A model generated the notes under the pieces. It had not been told where the DNA came from and ran no database searches. It was given only the letters and a program-made list of their open reading frames with translations. From Microbacterium arabinogalactanolyticum (GTDB lineage: Bacteria > Actinomycetota > Actinomycetes > Actinomycetales > Microbacteriaceae), in assembly GCF_030268005.1 (NCBI RefSeq), contig NZ_BRZC01000002.1:62001-126000 (forward strand): a stretch of 64,000 bases of DNA, written 5' to 3'. The translations under genes and the position numbers were made by a program. The first letter of the stretch is position 1, and each line of letters begins with the position of its first letter. Shown here one piece after another: positions 18,372 to 26,063 of this stretch.

Positions 18372-20318
18372 TCAGCCCTGCAGCTTGAGGGTGAGCTTGA
18401 CCGTGCCGCCCTTGGGCAGCGTTCCGTCCCCGGGCTTCTGCTCGACGACCGTTGCGAGGTCGCCGAAACCGGGAAGATCGCCCCAGCCCTGGTAGGACGC
18501 CTTCAGTCCGACGCTCTCGAGCTTGGCCTTCGCCTTGGAGAGCGTCATACCGACGACGTTCGGCACGGTGATGGGCTGCGGGCCCTTGGAGACCGTCAGC
18601 GTCACGGTGTCGCCGGGGCGCCAGCTGCCGCCGCCCTGGCGCTCCGCGCTCTGCGCGATCACCGAACCCTTGGCGACGGTGTCACTCCAGTCCTGTCGCG
18701 TCTCCGGGTTCACCTTCAGCCGGGCGGATTCCAGGATCTGCTTCGCCTCGTCGAGCGGCTTGCCGACGACGCCCGGGACCGGGCCGAGGGAGACCTGGAT
18801 CTGCGCTTTGTCGCCCTCGAAGACGTCGCAGCCGTCACCGCAGGCGTAGGGCTCGCCACCGGCGCGCGGGGTGATCCGCACGTTCAGCACGAGGTTCGGG
18901 CCGAGCTTGTCGAAGTACTCCTCGACGTTCTTGTCGACCTTGAGGTTGTTGGCGTCGAGCTTCTGCCGCGCGGCGGACTCGGTCAGGCCGGCCAGTGCAC
19001 CGATGGTGTGCTTGGCGGGGCCCGACGACACGATGAGCGTGACCGTGCTCTCCTTCTCGACGCGCTCGCCCGCCCCGGGGTCGGAGTCGATCACGTCGCC
19101 GGCGGGCACGTTCAGATCGGACTTCGTGGTCGTCGTCGACTTCAGGTTCTCGGCGGCCATGGCCTTCTCGGCATCAGCCAGCGGCATCCCTGCGACCGTC
19201 GGGACGGCGATCAGCGAGCCAGGTCCCGAGCCGAACCACCAGCCGACGCCTCCCGCGGCGACGGCGAGCAGCAGCACCAGTGAGAGCAGCAGCGCGCCCC
19301 GGGCGCGCCGACGTGCCGTGCGCTGCCGCAGGCGCGCACCGTTGTCTACGGACTCCGCGGCCACGGGAGCGGTGGGGTCGGAGATGACCGCCGTGCCCAT
19401 CGGGAGGATCTTGGTGACCGCTCCGGAATCGTGACCGGACGACGGTGCGACCGTCGCCGTCGGCACGGGCGTCACACCGAGCTCGCGCTCGATCTCGCGG
19501 AGGCGATCGAGCATCTCCTGCGCGTTCAGTGGCCGTTCGTCGGGAGACTTGTCGGTCGCCCAGAGCACGAGCTCATCGAGCTGCTCCGGCACGCCGGGGT
19601 TGCGGACGCTGGGGCGCGGCACCTGCTCGGTGGCGTGCTGGAACGCGATCTGCATGGGCTGCTCGCCCTTGTACGGCTGCTCGCCGACGAGCATCTCGTA
19701 CAGCATGATGCCCAGCGCGTAGATGTCGCTGCGGGCATCCGCCGTCCCACGGGTGACGAGTTCGGGCGCCAGGTACGCGATCGTGCCCAGCAGCTGCGCT
19801 CCGGTGGCGGTGTTCGCGGTGGTGGCGCGGGCGAGACCGAAGTCCCCGATCTTGATGCGGCCGTCCTCCGCGAGCAGCACGTTCTCGGGCTTGACGTCGC
19901 GGTGCACGATCCCCGCGCGGTGCGCCGCGGCGAGGCCGGCGAGGATCGCGTCCATGATCGTGATCGTCTGGGCCACCGTCAGCCGCTTCTGCTCGCGCAT
20001 CAGTTCGCGCAGGGTGATGCCGGGCAGATACTCCATCACAAGGTAGGCGAGGTCGCCGTCCTGACCCTGGTCGAACACGTTCACGACGTGCGGATCAGCC
20101 AACCGTGCGGCCGATCGGGCCTCCTGGATGAACCTGCTCTGGAAGGCGGAGTCGTCGCTGAGGTGGGCGTGCATCACCTTCAGGGCGATGCGTCGTTCGA
20201 GGCGCATGTCGGTGGCGACGTAGACCGTCGCCATGCCGCCGCGTGCGATGCGTGCCCGCACGCGGTACCGGCCGTCGACAAGCCGCCCGATGAGGGGGTC
20301 GGCCTGCGCAGTGTTCAC
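18372..20318 (-). CDS. pknL: PASTA-domain Ser/Thr protein kinase (PknL type)
   Basis: This 648-aa transmembrane Hanks-type kinase is complete. The ATP loop is ARGGMATVYVA, the invariant Lys47 lies in IALKVM, the catalytic loop is HRDVKPEN (139-146), and DFG (159-161) and APE (184-186) follow. A single membrane helix spans about 341-362. Outside are four PASTA repeats (about 370-435, 440-505, 508-575, 580-648), which bind muropeptides or lipid II in this family. M. tuberculosis PknL lacks PASTA repeats, whereas corynebacterial PknL has them. The gene neighbourhood (aroG, Rv2175c homologue) supports the PknL identity. The start is GTG, with TAGACT 6 nt upstream. Confidence 0.92.
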   Translation of the reverse strand: MNTAQADPLIGRLVDGRYRVRARIARGGMATVYVATDMRLERRIALKVMHAHLSDDSAFQSRFIQEARSAARLADPHVVNVFDQGQDGDLAYLVMEYLPGITLRELMREQKRLTVAQTITIMDAILAGLAAAHRAGIVHRDVKPENVLLAEDGRIKIGDFGLARATTANTATGAQLLGTIAYLAPELVTRGTADARSDIYALGIMLYEMLVGEQPYKGEQPMQIAFQHATEQVPRPSVRNPGVPEQLDELVLWATDKSPDERPLNAQEMLDRLREIERELGVTPVPTATVAPSSGHDSGAVTKILPMGTAVISDPTAPVAAESVDNGARLRQRTARRRARGALLLSLVLLLAVAAGGVGWWFGSGPGSLIAVPTVAGMPLADAEKAMAAENLKSTTTTKSDLNVPAGDVIDSDPGAGERVEKESTVTLIVSSGPAKHTIGALAGLTESAARQKLDANNLKVDKNVEEYFDKLGPNLVLNVRITPRAGGEPYACGDGCDVFEGDKAQIQVSLGPVPGVVGKPLDEAKQILESARLKVNPETRQDWSDTVAKGSVIAQSAERQGGGSWRPGDTVTLTVSKGPQPITVPNVVGMTLSKAKAKLESVGLKASYQGWGDLPGFGDLATVVEQKPGDGTLPKGGTVKLTLKLQG

Positions 20319-20324
20319 AGCACG

Positions 20325-20330
20325 AGTCTA
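20325..20330 (-). promoter_or_regulatory. -10 hexamer TAGACT, pknL
   Basis: On the minus strand TAGACT precedes the GTG start at 20318 by 6 nt. It lies in the 82-bp gap downstream of the LysM gene, so pknL has its own promoter. Confidence 0.5.
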
Positions 20331-20400
20331 TGAAGAACAGGCTGTGAGCCCGGGCAACGGCGCACCTGTGACAGGTTTCGATCCGGTGACGACTGGCGCG

Positions 20401-21585
20401 TCACCGCAGGGTCGCGACCCACTTGTGGGCCTGCTGCTCCCAGAGCCCGTAGCGATCCGGGTAGGCCGAGACCTGCACGGACTGCGCTGCGGCGGTGAAC
20501 GACTTGCCCTGCCAGCCGGAGATGTCGAGCAGCCCCTTGCTGGCGATGCCGTTCGGGTCGCCCGCACCGCCGTAGAACACGCGGATGCTGCGATCGGCGT
20601 TCATGATCTGCTCGGGGGTTCCCCAGCCCTGACTGGGACGCTGCTGGAAGAGGCCGAGGGAGTCGCGGTCGCCGTGGTCCAGATTGCGCATGGTGGACTC
20701 GACCATCGCGGTCGCCAGAGCGATGGCGATTCCGCGGTCGGGCACGCCCAGCTGGCGGCCGATCCGGATGATGCGCACGGCGTTGGCACGCTGCGCAGTG
20801 TCGAGGCTCGCGAAGCGCTGGGCGGGGGCCGGGGGAGCGAGGCGCAGAGTCTGGCCGGGATAGATGATGCTGCCGGTACCGAGCCCGTTGGCCTGCAGGA
20901 GCGCGGAGACCGTGGTGCCGTACTTCTTCGCGATGCCGAAGAGCGTGTCGCCCCGTGCCACCGTGTGAGCGGCCGGCGCCACGGATGCCGGAGCCGTGGA
21001 CGTCGATGCCGCGGCGGGCGCAGTGGTGGCAGCAGGGGTCGCCGACGCGCCGACCTTGAGCTTCTGCCCGGGGAAGATCGCCGCGGACCGGCCCAGCCCG
21101 TTCGCGGCGATGATGTTCGCGACGGTGGTGCCGTACTTGCGCGCGATCGCGTACACCGTGTCGCCGCGCACCACGGTGTGCACGGCACCGGTCGCCGCGG
21201 CGGGTGCGGCAGCGGGCTTGGGCGAGGGGGCTGCGTGCACCGTGCCCGGAGCGAGGCGCAGAGTCTGGCCGGGGTAGATCACGGAACGCCAGCCCAGGCC
21301 GTTCCAGGCGAGGACGTCTGCTGGACGCAGGCCGTTGCGGATCGCGATGCTGGAGACCGTGTCGCCGGGGCGGACGACATAAGAGGTCGGGCGGGCGGCC
21401 GCGTGCACGGCCGCCGTCACGGGACGCGGGGAGACCGACGGGAGCACTCCTGCCGGGACCGGAGTGCTGCGCACGGGTTCGGCGGCGTCGGCGGGTGCGG
21501 CCGTGAGCACGGCGGCGAGTGCTCCGATGACCGCCGCGGGTGCGCCGAATCGGATTGCGCCGGTGCGAGTCGAAAGATTATGCAT
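20401..21585 (-). CDS. Secreted triple-LysM, lysozyme-fold protein
   Basis: This 394-aa exported protein has a signal peptide (hydrophobic 15-30, probable cleavage after ADAA at about 35). Three LysM domains follow at about 68-112, 136-178 and 207-250 (SYVVRPGDTVSSIA, HTVVRGDTVYAIA, HTVARGDTLFGIA), joined by Ala/Pro/Thr linkers. The C-terminal domain (about 258-394) has VESTMRNLDHGDRDSLGLFQQRP, a transglycosylase/lysozyme-like fold with Glu296 as the likely catalytic acid. It probably binds and remodels peptidoglycan. The start is the ATG at 21585 with AGGGGGAA 4-5 nt upstream; the open frame runs further but would bury the signal peptide. It lies between pknL and the Rv2175c homologue, suggesting a wall-sensing group. 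Confidence 0.9.
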   Translation of the reverse strand: MHNLSTRTGAIRFGAPAAVIGALAAVLTAAPADAAEPVRSTPVPAGVLPSVSPRPVTAAVHAAARPTSYVVRPGDTVSSIAIRNGLRPADVLAWNGLGWRSVIYPGQTLRLAPGTVHAAPSPKPAAAPAAATGAVHTVVRGDTVYAIARKYGTTVANIIAANGLGRSAAIFPGQKLKVGASATPAATTAPAAASTSTAPASVAPAAHTVARGDTLFGIAKKYGTTVSALLQANGLGTGSIIYPGQTLRLAPPAPAQRFASLDTAQRANAVRIIRIGRQLGVPDRGIAIALATAMVESTMRNLDHGDRDSLGLFQQRPSQGWGTPEQIMNADRSIRVFYGGAGDPNGIASKGLLDISGWQGKSFTAAAQSVQVSAYPDRYGLWEQQAHKWVATLR

Positions 21586-21718
21586 GCGATTCCCCCTGGT
21601 GATTCTGAAGACACGCTGACACGTATGTAAAGAGTTGTCAACAGAAGTGGCTGCTGTGACTGGAGTGAATCGAGTTCCCGATGATGTCGGAAGGGAAGCG
21701 GGATGAGATAGTGGAGAC

Positions 21719-22063
21719 GTGTCTGAGAACGCCGCTGAAACCACCGACTGGCTGACCATTCCCGACCTGGCCGAGGTGCTCGACGAGACGCCTGGTCGAG
21801 TGCGCCGACTGCTCGACGAGCGCTACCTGATCGGCTCGCGCCGCAACGGCGCGTTCGCCGTGCCGGCGGTCTTCATCGTCGACCGTCGCCCGCTCACGTC
21901 GCTTCGTGGCACGGTGATCGCCCTGCAGGATGCCGGATTCAGCGACGACGAGGCCATCGACTGGCTGCTCGCCGAGGAGGACACGCTCGGGCGCACCCCG
22001 ATCGCGGCTCTGCTCGACGGGCACAAGAGCGAGGTGCGGCGCATCGCGCGCACGCTCGCCTGA
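21719..22063 (+). CDS. Rv2175c-family DNA-binding protein
   Basis: This 114-aa protein matches the Rv2175c family. It has an N-terminal winged helix-turn-helix (WLTIPDLAEVLDETPGRVRRLLDERYLIG), a middle with VDRRPLTSLRGTVIALQDAGFSDDEAIDWLL, and a C-terminal helix. In M. tuberculosis Rv2175c is phosphorylated by PknL on an N-terminal threonine, which abolishes its DNA binding. Here the N-terminus holds SENAAETTDW with two candidate threonines. It is encoded two genes from pknL, so a kinase-substrate pair is likely but inferred. The start is GTG; the operator is unknown. Confidence 0.88.
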   Translation: MSENAAETTDWLTIPDLAEVLDETPGRVRRLLDERYLIGSRRNGAFAVPAVFIVDRRPLTSLRGTVIALQDAGFSDDEAIDWLLAEEDTLGRTPIAALLDGHKSEVRRIARTLA

Positions 22064-22085
22064 GCGTTCCCTCCGCCGCGCGGGC

Positions 22086-22102
22086 GCCGGCTGAGGGCCG
22101 GC
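22086..22102. terminator. Candidate convergent terminator
   Basis: GCCGGC-TGAGG-GCCGGC forms a short GC hairpin, extendable with one mismatch, between the Rv2175c homologue and the polyprenyl synthase, which converge here. Confidence 0.4.
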
Positions 22103-22114
22103 ACCGGTCCGGTC

Positions 22115-23191
22115 TCACGCAGAGCGCGCGATCGCGGCATCCGCCAGTGCGCGCAGACCGTCGGCCGCGTCGTCCTCGATGTCCGCCGCCGCCAGGGCCC
22201 GCTCGGCATCCGAGGTGAAGCCGGCGATCATCTCTTCGATCCGCGCCACCGCGCCGGTCTTCTCGATGAGGCCCTGCAGCGCGGCGACCTCGTCGGGGGA
22301 GAGGGTCTGGTCGCCGAGGGCGTCATCCAGTGCACCGCGGTCCGCGGCGGACATCCTCTCGCGGGCGACGGCGATCAGCGCGGTGCGCTTGCCCTCACGC
22401 AGGTCGTCGCCGGCAGGCTTGCCCGTGAGGCGCGGATCACCGAAGACGCCGAGCATGTCGTCGCGCAGCTGGAAGGCCATCCCGATCGGATGCCCGAAGG
22501 CGCGCAGCGACGCCAGCAGCGGCTCGTCGGCGCCCGCCAGCGTTGCGCCGAGCAGGAGCGGCTCGGTCACGCTGTATCGCGCGGACTTCAGCGAGGCCAC
22601 GCGCAGGGCGCGCTCCAGCAGCGCCTCCGGCTCGCTCACGCTCCATGCGGACTCCTCGGTGATGTCGAGCATCTGCCCGACCGTCACATCACGGCGCATG
22701 CGCGCGTACTCGGCCCTCGTCGCCGTGGCGTGCGGATGCCCCTGCAGAGCCTCCTCGAGCAGATCATCGCTCCAGGCCACCAATAGATCGCCCAGCAGCA
22801 CCGCCGACGAGCGCCCGAACGCCTCGGCGTCGCCCGCCCACCCGGCGGCGCGGTGAGCGGCCTCGAGCTCGCGGTGGGACGCCGGGCGTCCGCGTCGGGT
22901 GTCGGAATTGTCGATCAGGTCGTCGTGCACGAGCGCCGCGGACTGGAAGATCTCCAGCGCCGCGCAGAGGCCCCACAGTGGGTCGGCATCGGTGTGCGGC
23001 GCAGGAGCGGCCGCCTGCCAGCCTGCGTGGCAGAAGCGCGCGCGCAGGCGCTTCCCGCCGAGCAGAGTCGTGCGCGCCGCGTCCAGGAAGAGGGCGGCAT
23101 CCGGGCCGTAGTCGACCGCGTCGGCCTGCATTCGGATGAGAAAGCTCTCAAGGCGTGCGGCGACGGCGTCCGAGACGAAGGTGGAGGGCAC
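22115..23191 (-). CDS. Polyprenyl diphosphate synthase
   Basis: This 358-aa trans-prenyltransferase makes a linear isoprenoid diphosphate (geranylgeranyl or longer) for quinones, carotenoids or other lipids. The first aspartate-rich motif is VHDDLIDNSDTRRGRP (Asp90, Asp91, Asp94), the second is QLRDDMLGVFGD, and GGKRLRARF binds the diphosphate of IPP. Chain length cannot be read with confidence. I place the start at the GTG at 23191 because TAGGCT lies 7 nt upstream; the frame stays open for another 159 nt, but that stretch has no family similarity. In M. tuberculosis an idsA-type gene (Rv2173) also lies beside Rv2175c. Confidence 0.9.
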   Translation of the reverse strand: MPSTFVSDAVAARLESFLIRMQADAVDYGPDAALFLDAARTTLLGGKRLRARFCHAGWQAAAPAPHTDADPLWGLCAALEIFQSAALVHDDLIDNSDTRRGRPASHRELEAAHRAAGWAGDAEAFGRSSAVLLGDLLVAWSDDLLEEALQGHPHATATRAEYARMRRDVTVGQMLDITEESAWSVSEPEALLERALRVASLKSARYSVTEPLLLGATLAGADEPLLASLRAFGHPIGMAFQLRDDMLGVFGDPRLTGKPAGDDLREGKRTALIAVARERMSAADRGALDDALGDQTLSPDEVAALQGLIEKTGAVARIEEMIAGFTSDAERALAAADIEDDAADGLRALADAAIARSA

Positions 23192-23198
23192 GATTCCC

Positions 23199-23204
23199 AG
23201 CCTA
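23199..23204 (-). promoter_or_regulatory. -10 hexamer TAGGCT, polyprenyl synthase gene
   Basis: This hexamer decides the start: it precedes the GTG at 23191 by 7 nt, inside what would otherwise be an N-terminal extension of the open frame. Confidence 0.5.
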
Positions 23205-23287
23205 GATGCAGGAATTCGACGGCGCCTGGCTAGCTGCTCGCTCTCCGAGGCGAGTAGAGTGGATAGAACGAACCAAGGGGGTCGGAG

Positions 23288-23677
23288 ATGCCTCTTTCCG
23301 AACAAGAGCAGCGCATGCTCGACGAGATGGAACGCCATCTCCTTCAGCACGATGCCGATGTCGTCACGGCGCCGTCCGGTGACCGTGCACTCAGCTACCG
23401 CAACCTGATCTACGGTGCGCTCCTGCTGCTGGTGGGCGTGGGTGGTCTGATCGCCGCCGTCGTCGCGAGCGGGCGCATCGGAGCCGTCGGCAGCATCATC
23501 ATCGGCGTGGTCGCGTTCCTCGCGATGCTGGGTGGAGCGATCCTCGCCTTCACGCCCGTCCGACGTCCGCTCGACGGGTCCCGCCCGGACGGCGCCCCGC
23601 GCGCGCAGCGGTCACGCGACTCCTCGTTCATGGATCGGATGAACGATCGCTGGGACAGGCGACAGGACGAGCGCTGA
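23288..23677 (+). CDS. DUF3040 membrane protein
   Basis: This 129-aa protein belongs to DUF3040, an actinobacterial family of unknown function often found next to the dcw cluster. It begins MPLSEQEQRMLDEMERHL, the diagnostic motif, then has two membrane helices at about 40-60 and 66-88 and a charged cytoplasmic tail (FMDRMNDRWDRRQDER). AAGGGGG lies 8 nt before the ATG, and TAGAGT/TAGAAC hexamers just upstream are promoter candidates. It diverges from the polyprenyl synthase and is separated from mraZ by two hairpins. Confidence 0.88.
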   Translation: MPLSEQEQRMLDEMERHLLQHDADVVTAPSGDRALSYRNLIYGALLLLVGVGGLIAAVVASGRIGAVGSIIIGVVAFLAMLGGAILAFTPVRRPLDGSRPDGAPRAQRSRDSSFMDRMNDRWDRRQDER

Positions 23678-23710
23678 TCGGATCCTCAGTGACGATCTGA
23701 CCCTCAGACG

Positions 23711-23740
23711 AAGCCCGGATGCAGAGCATCCGGGCTTTTT
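23711..23740 (+). terminator. Rho-independent terminator after DUF3040 gene
   Basis: AAGCCCGGATGC-AGA-GCATCCGGGCTT is a perfect 12-bp stem followed by TTTC; the run of five T residues that begins in the right arm makes it the most classical terminator in the window. Confidence 0.9.
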
Positions 23741-23772
23741 CATGTCCTGACGCGCCGCATTCTCTCTTTTCC

Positions 23773-23799
23773 CTCCACCAGCCCTCCACCGTCCTCCAC
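23773..23799 (-). promoter_or_regulatory. Upstream, inverted MraZ-box cluster
   Basis: CTCCAC occurs at 23773-23778, 23784-23789 and 23794-23799, so the minus strand reads GTGGAG three times with spacings of about 10-11 bp. These are the same words, in opposite orientation, as the repeats at the mraZ promoter 100 bp downstream. They are probably a second MraZ-binding array. Confidence 0.5.
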
Positions 23800-23829
23800 C
23801 CCCGTGATCCCGCGAGATCACGGGGGTTT
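23799..23829 (+). terminator. Hairpin between the two MraZ-box clusters
   Basis: CCCCCGTGATC-CCGCGA-GATCACGGGGG is a perfect 11-bp stem followed by TTT. It could be a second terminator insulating mraZ from the DUF3040 gene. Confidence 0.6.
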
Positions 23830-23878
23830 CTGCGTTCCGGATCGGCGGAAGGCTGGGAATGAGCCCAGATCGTCGTAG

Positions 23879-23910
23879 GAAAGTGGAGGGAAGTGGAGTA
23901 AAGTGGTGCG
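23879..23910 (+). promoter_or_regulatory. mraZ promoter with three MraZ boxes
   Basis: Three direct repeats with an exact 10-bp period begin at 23881, 23891 and 23901 (AAGTGGAGGG, AAGTGGAGTA, AAGTGGTGCG). MraZ proteins bind arrays of short repeats of this kind ahead of their own operon. A TANNNT hexamer, TAAAGT at 23899-23904, lies inside the array, so bound MraZ would block the promoter. Autoregulation is inferred. Confidence 0.75.
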
Positions 23911-23950
23911 CACCTCGAGTTGGCCGGACGCAGAGGGGGTGATTTGGCCG

Positions 23951-24382
23951 ATGCTGCTGGGGACGCACACTCCGAAGCTCGATGACAAGGGCCGTGTGAT
24001 CCTTCCTGCGAAGTTCCGTGAGGACCTCGCCGGCGGCATCGTCGTGACCCGAGGTCAGGAGCACTGCCTGTACGTCTTCAGCACCGCCGAGTTCGAGGCG
24101 CAGCACGAGAAGATCCGTCAGGCCCCGCTCACCGACAAGCAGGCCCGCAGCTTCCTGCGCATGTTCCTCTCGGGGGCCAGCCAGGAGATGCCCGACAGCC
24201 AGAACCGCATCACCATCCCCGGCCATCTGCGTCAGTACGCCGGACTGGAGAAGGAACTGGTCGTCACCGGAGTCGGCGCCCACGCCGAGATCTGGGACGC
24301 GTCCGCCTGGAACGCGTACCTGGAGAGCAATGAAGAGTCCTACTCAGATCTGGAACAGGAGGTGATTCCCGGATTGTTCTGA
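23951..24382 (+). CDS. mraZ: Transcriptional regulator MraZ
   Basis: This 143-aa protein has two SpoVT/AbrB-type swapped-hairpin domains: the first around [15 protein letters not shown] (residues 10-24), the second around [16 protein letters not shown] (about 88-103). MraZ forms a ring that binds direct repeats in front of its own gene and represses the division and wall cluster. The start is the ATG giving [14 protein letters not shown], the family-standard N-terminus; a GTG 12 nt upstream and a more distal ATG are in frame but give atypical ends. It is the first gene of the dcw operon, 98 bp before rsmH. Confidence 0.95.
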   Translation: MLLGTHTPKLDDKGRVILPAKFREDLAGGIVVTRGQEHCLYVFSTAEFEAQHEKIRQAPLTDKQARSFLRMFLSGASQEMPDSQNRITIPGHLRQYAGLEKELVVTGVGAHAEIWDASAWNAYLESNEESYSDLEQEVIPGLF

Positions 24383-24391
24383 CCACGGCTG

Positions 24392-24453
24392 TGATGCCTC
24401 GCCGCTCTGCCCCGACACACTTCCCCGGTGCCGGGTCGAGCGGAGAGGCATCA
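24392..24453 (+). other. Long inverted repeat between mraZ and rsmH
   Basis: TGATGCCTC (24392-24400) pairs with GAGGCATCA (24445-24453), continued by GCTC/GAGC after a 3-nt internal loop; a CCCCGG...CCGGG stem can form inside. It may be a processing or attenuation element that sets MraZ apart from downstream expression. Confidence 0.45.
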
Positions 24454-24480
24454 GAGCCGGAGGTCACGGGATAGAAGACG

Positions 24481-25419
24481 ATGAGCCTCCGCGACATCCA
24501 CACCCCAGTGCTCCTCGAGCGCTGCATCGAGCTGCTCGCCCCGGCGCTGGCGCACGACGGCGCCGTGCTGGTGGACGCCACTCTCGGCATGGGAGGGCAC
24601 TCCGAGGCCTTCCTGGAGCGCTTCCCGCACATCCGCCTGATCGGCCTGGACCGCGACACTGACGCGCTGCGCATCGCAGGGGAGCGGCTGGCGCCTTTCG
24701 GCGACCGCGTCACCCTCGTGCACAGCGTGTACGACGAGATCGGCCTGCACGCGCAGGGCGCATCGGCGATCCTGTTCGACCTGGGCGTGTCCTCGCTGCA
24801 GCTCGACGAAGCCGAGCGCGGCTTCGCGTACTCCAAGGACGCGCCGCTGGACATGCGGATGGACCAGACCAAGGGCCGCACGGCCGCGACCATCCTGGCC
24901 GAGTACAGCGAGGGGCAGCTGCGCCGCATCTTCGAGCGCTACGGCGAGGAGAAGCTCGCGGGACGGTACGCCCGGTTCATCGTGGCGGCCCGCGCCGAGA
25001 AGCCGCTCACCCGTTCCGGCGAACTGGTCGATCTGCTGGTCGCCGCGACGCCCGCGGCGGCGCAGCGTGCCGGCCACCCCGCCAAGCGCGTCTTCCAGGC
25101 GCTGCGGATCGAGGTCAACTCCGAGCTGAGCGTGCTGGCCGACGCCATCCCGTCGGCGATGGACGCCCTGAACGTCGGCGGTCGCATCGCCATCATGGCC
25201 TACCAGTCCCTTGAGGACCGGCTCGTCAAGCAGGCGTTCGCCGCCGCATCCGCGTCGACCGCGCCCGCAGGGCTCCCCGTCGAGCTGCCCGAGCACGCCC
25301 CCCGCTTCCGCATCCTGACCAAGGGCGCCGAGCTCGCGGGCGAGGAGGAGCGCGCCCGCAACCCGCGTGCCATCCCGGTGCGACTGCGCGCCGCCGAGAA
25401 GCTCAGGGAGTCGGCATGA
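24481..25419 (+). CDS. rsmH: 16S rRNA m4C1402 methyltransferase
   Basis: This 312-aa SAM-dependent methyltransferase (MraW) modifies N4 of C1402 in 16S rRNA near the P site. Its signature segments are [13 protein letters not shown], the SAM-binding [15 protein letters not shown] and [10 protein letters not shown], and [19 protein letters not shown], with the family's C-terminal [15 protein letters not shown] and [10 protein letters not shown]. The length is typical. It is the second gene of the dcw cluster and overlaps ftsL by 4 bp (ATGA). Confidence 0.96.
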   Translation: MSLRDIHTPVLLERCIELLAPALAHDGAVLVDATLGMGGHSEAFLERFPHIRLIGLDRDTDALRIAGERLAPFGDRVTLVHSVYDEIGLHAQGASAILFDLGVSSLQLDEAERGFAYSKDAPLDMRMDQTKGRTAATILAEYSEGQLRRIFERYGEEKLAGRYARFIVAARAEKPLTRSGELVDLLVAATPAAAQRAGHPAKRVFQALRIEVNSELSVLADAIPSAMDALNVGGRIAIMAYQSLEDRLVKQAFAAASASTAPAGLPVELPEHAPRFRILTKGAELAGEEERARNPRAIPVRLRAAEKLRESA

Positions 25420-26042
25420 GCCTGTTGAACGTCCGCGTCCAGCCGCGCACCGAAACGCGCCCCGCACCCGCACGCCGGCTGCGGGCGGTCACCGCGCCCG
25501 CCGGGCTGCGCCGCCCGAAGCTCGCGTACGCGGCCCTCGCCGTCGGCGGGGCGCTGGCGATCGGCGCCGCGCAGATGATCGTCTCGCTCGCCTCGACTCA
25601 GGATGCCTTCGCGCTGGCGAAGCTGAACAACCAGCAGCACGAACTGAGTCTGCAGAAGCAGGCGCTGGGCGACGAGCTGGTGGCGCTGAACTCGCCGCAG
25701 GCGCTCGCGACCAGGGCGGATGCCATGGGTCTCGTCGTCGCGGGAGCCGCGTCGTACCTCCGGCTCAGCGACGGCGCCGTGCTCGGCGCCGGGGACGCCG
25801 CCTCCTGGGTCTCGACGGTCACGCCGAACGGCCCCACCAAGGTCGGCAACGCCCTGCTCGCGCCGCCCCCCGCAGCATCCACCGAGACGCCGGCGGACGG
25901 CGCCGGCGCTGAAGGCAGCACGGCCGACGGTGTGCCGCCGGACGGTGCCGCCGCGGCCGATTCGACCGCGCAGGATGCCGCGACCCAGTCCGATCTGCCT
26001 CCCGCCATCACCGACGGCCTGCCCTCGCCGACCACCCGCTAG
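25416..26042 (+). CDS. ftsL: FtsL-like division protein
   Basis: This 208-aa bitopic membrane protein lies between rsmH and ftsI, the fixed position of ftsL. It has a basic cytoplasmic N-terminus (1-35), one membrane helix (about 36-58), a short heptad coiled coil (about 62-95, [20 protein letters not shown]), and an unusually long Ala/Pro/Thr/Asp-rich periplasmic-side tail from about 140 to the end. FtsL bridges FtsQ and FtsB and activates FtsWI at the septum. Sequence conservation in this family is low, so the name rests on position and topology. The start overlaps the rsmH stop by 4 bp. Confidence 0.8.
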   Translation: MSLLNVRVQPRTETRPAPARRLRAVTAPAGLRRPKLAYAALAVGGALAIGAAQMIVSLASTQDAFALAKLNNQQHELSLQKQALGDELVALNSPQALATRADAMGLVVAGAASYLRLSDGAVLGAGDAASWVSTVTPNGPTKVGNALLAPPPAASTETPADGAGAEGSTADGVPPDGAAAADSTAQDAATQSDLPPAITDGLPSPTTR

Positions 26043-26063
26043 TCCCAGGATGGAGACCGCCGC

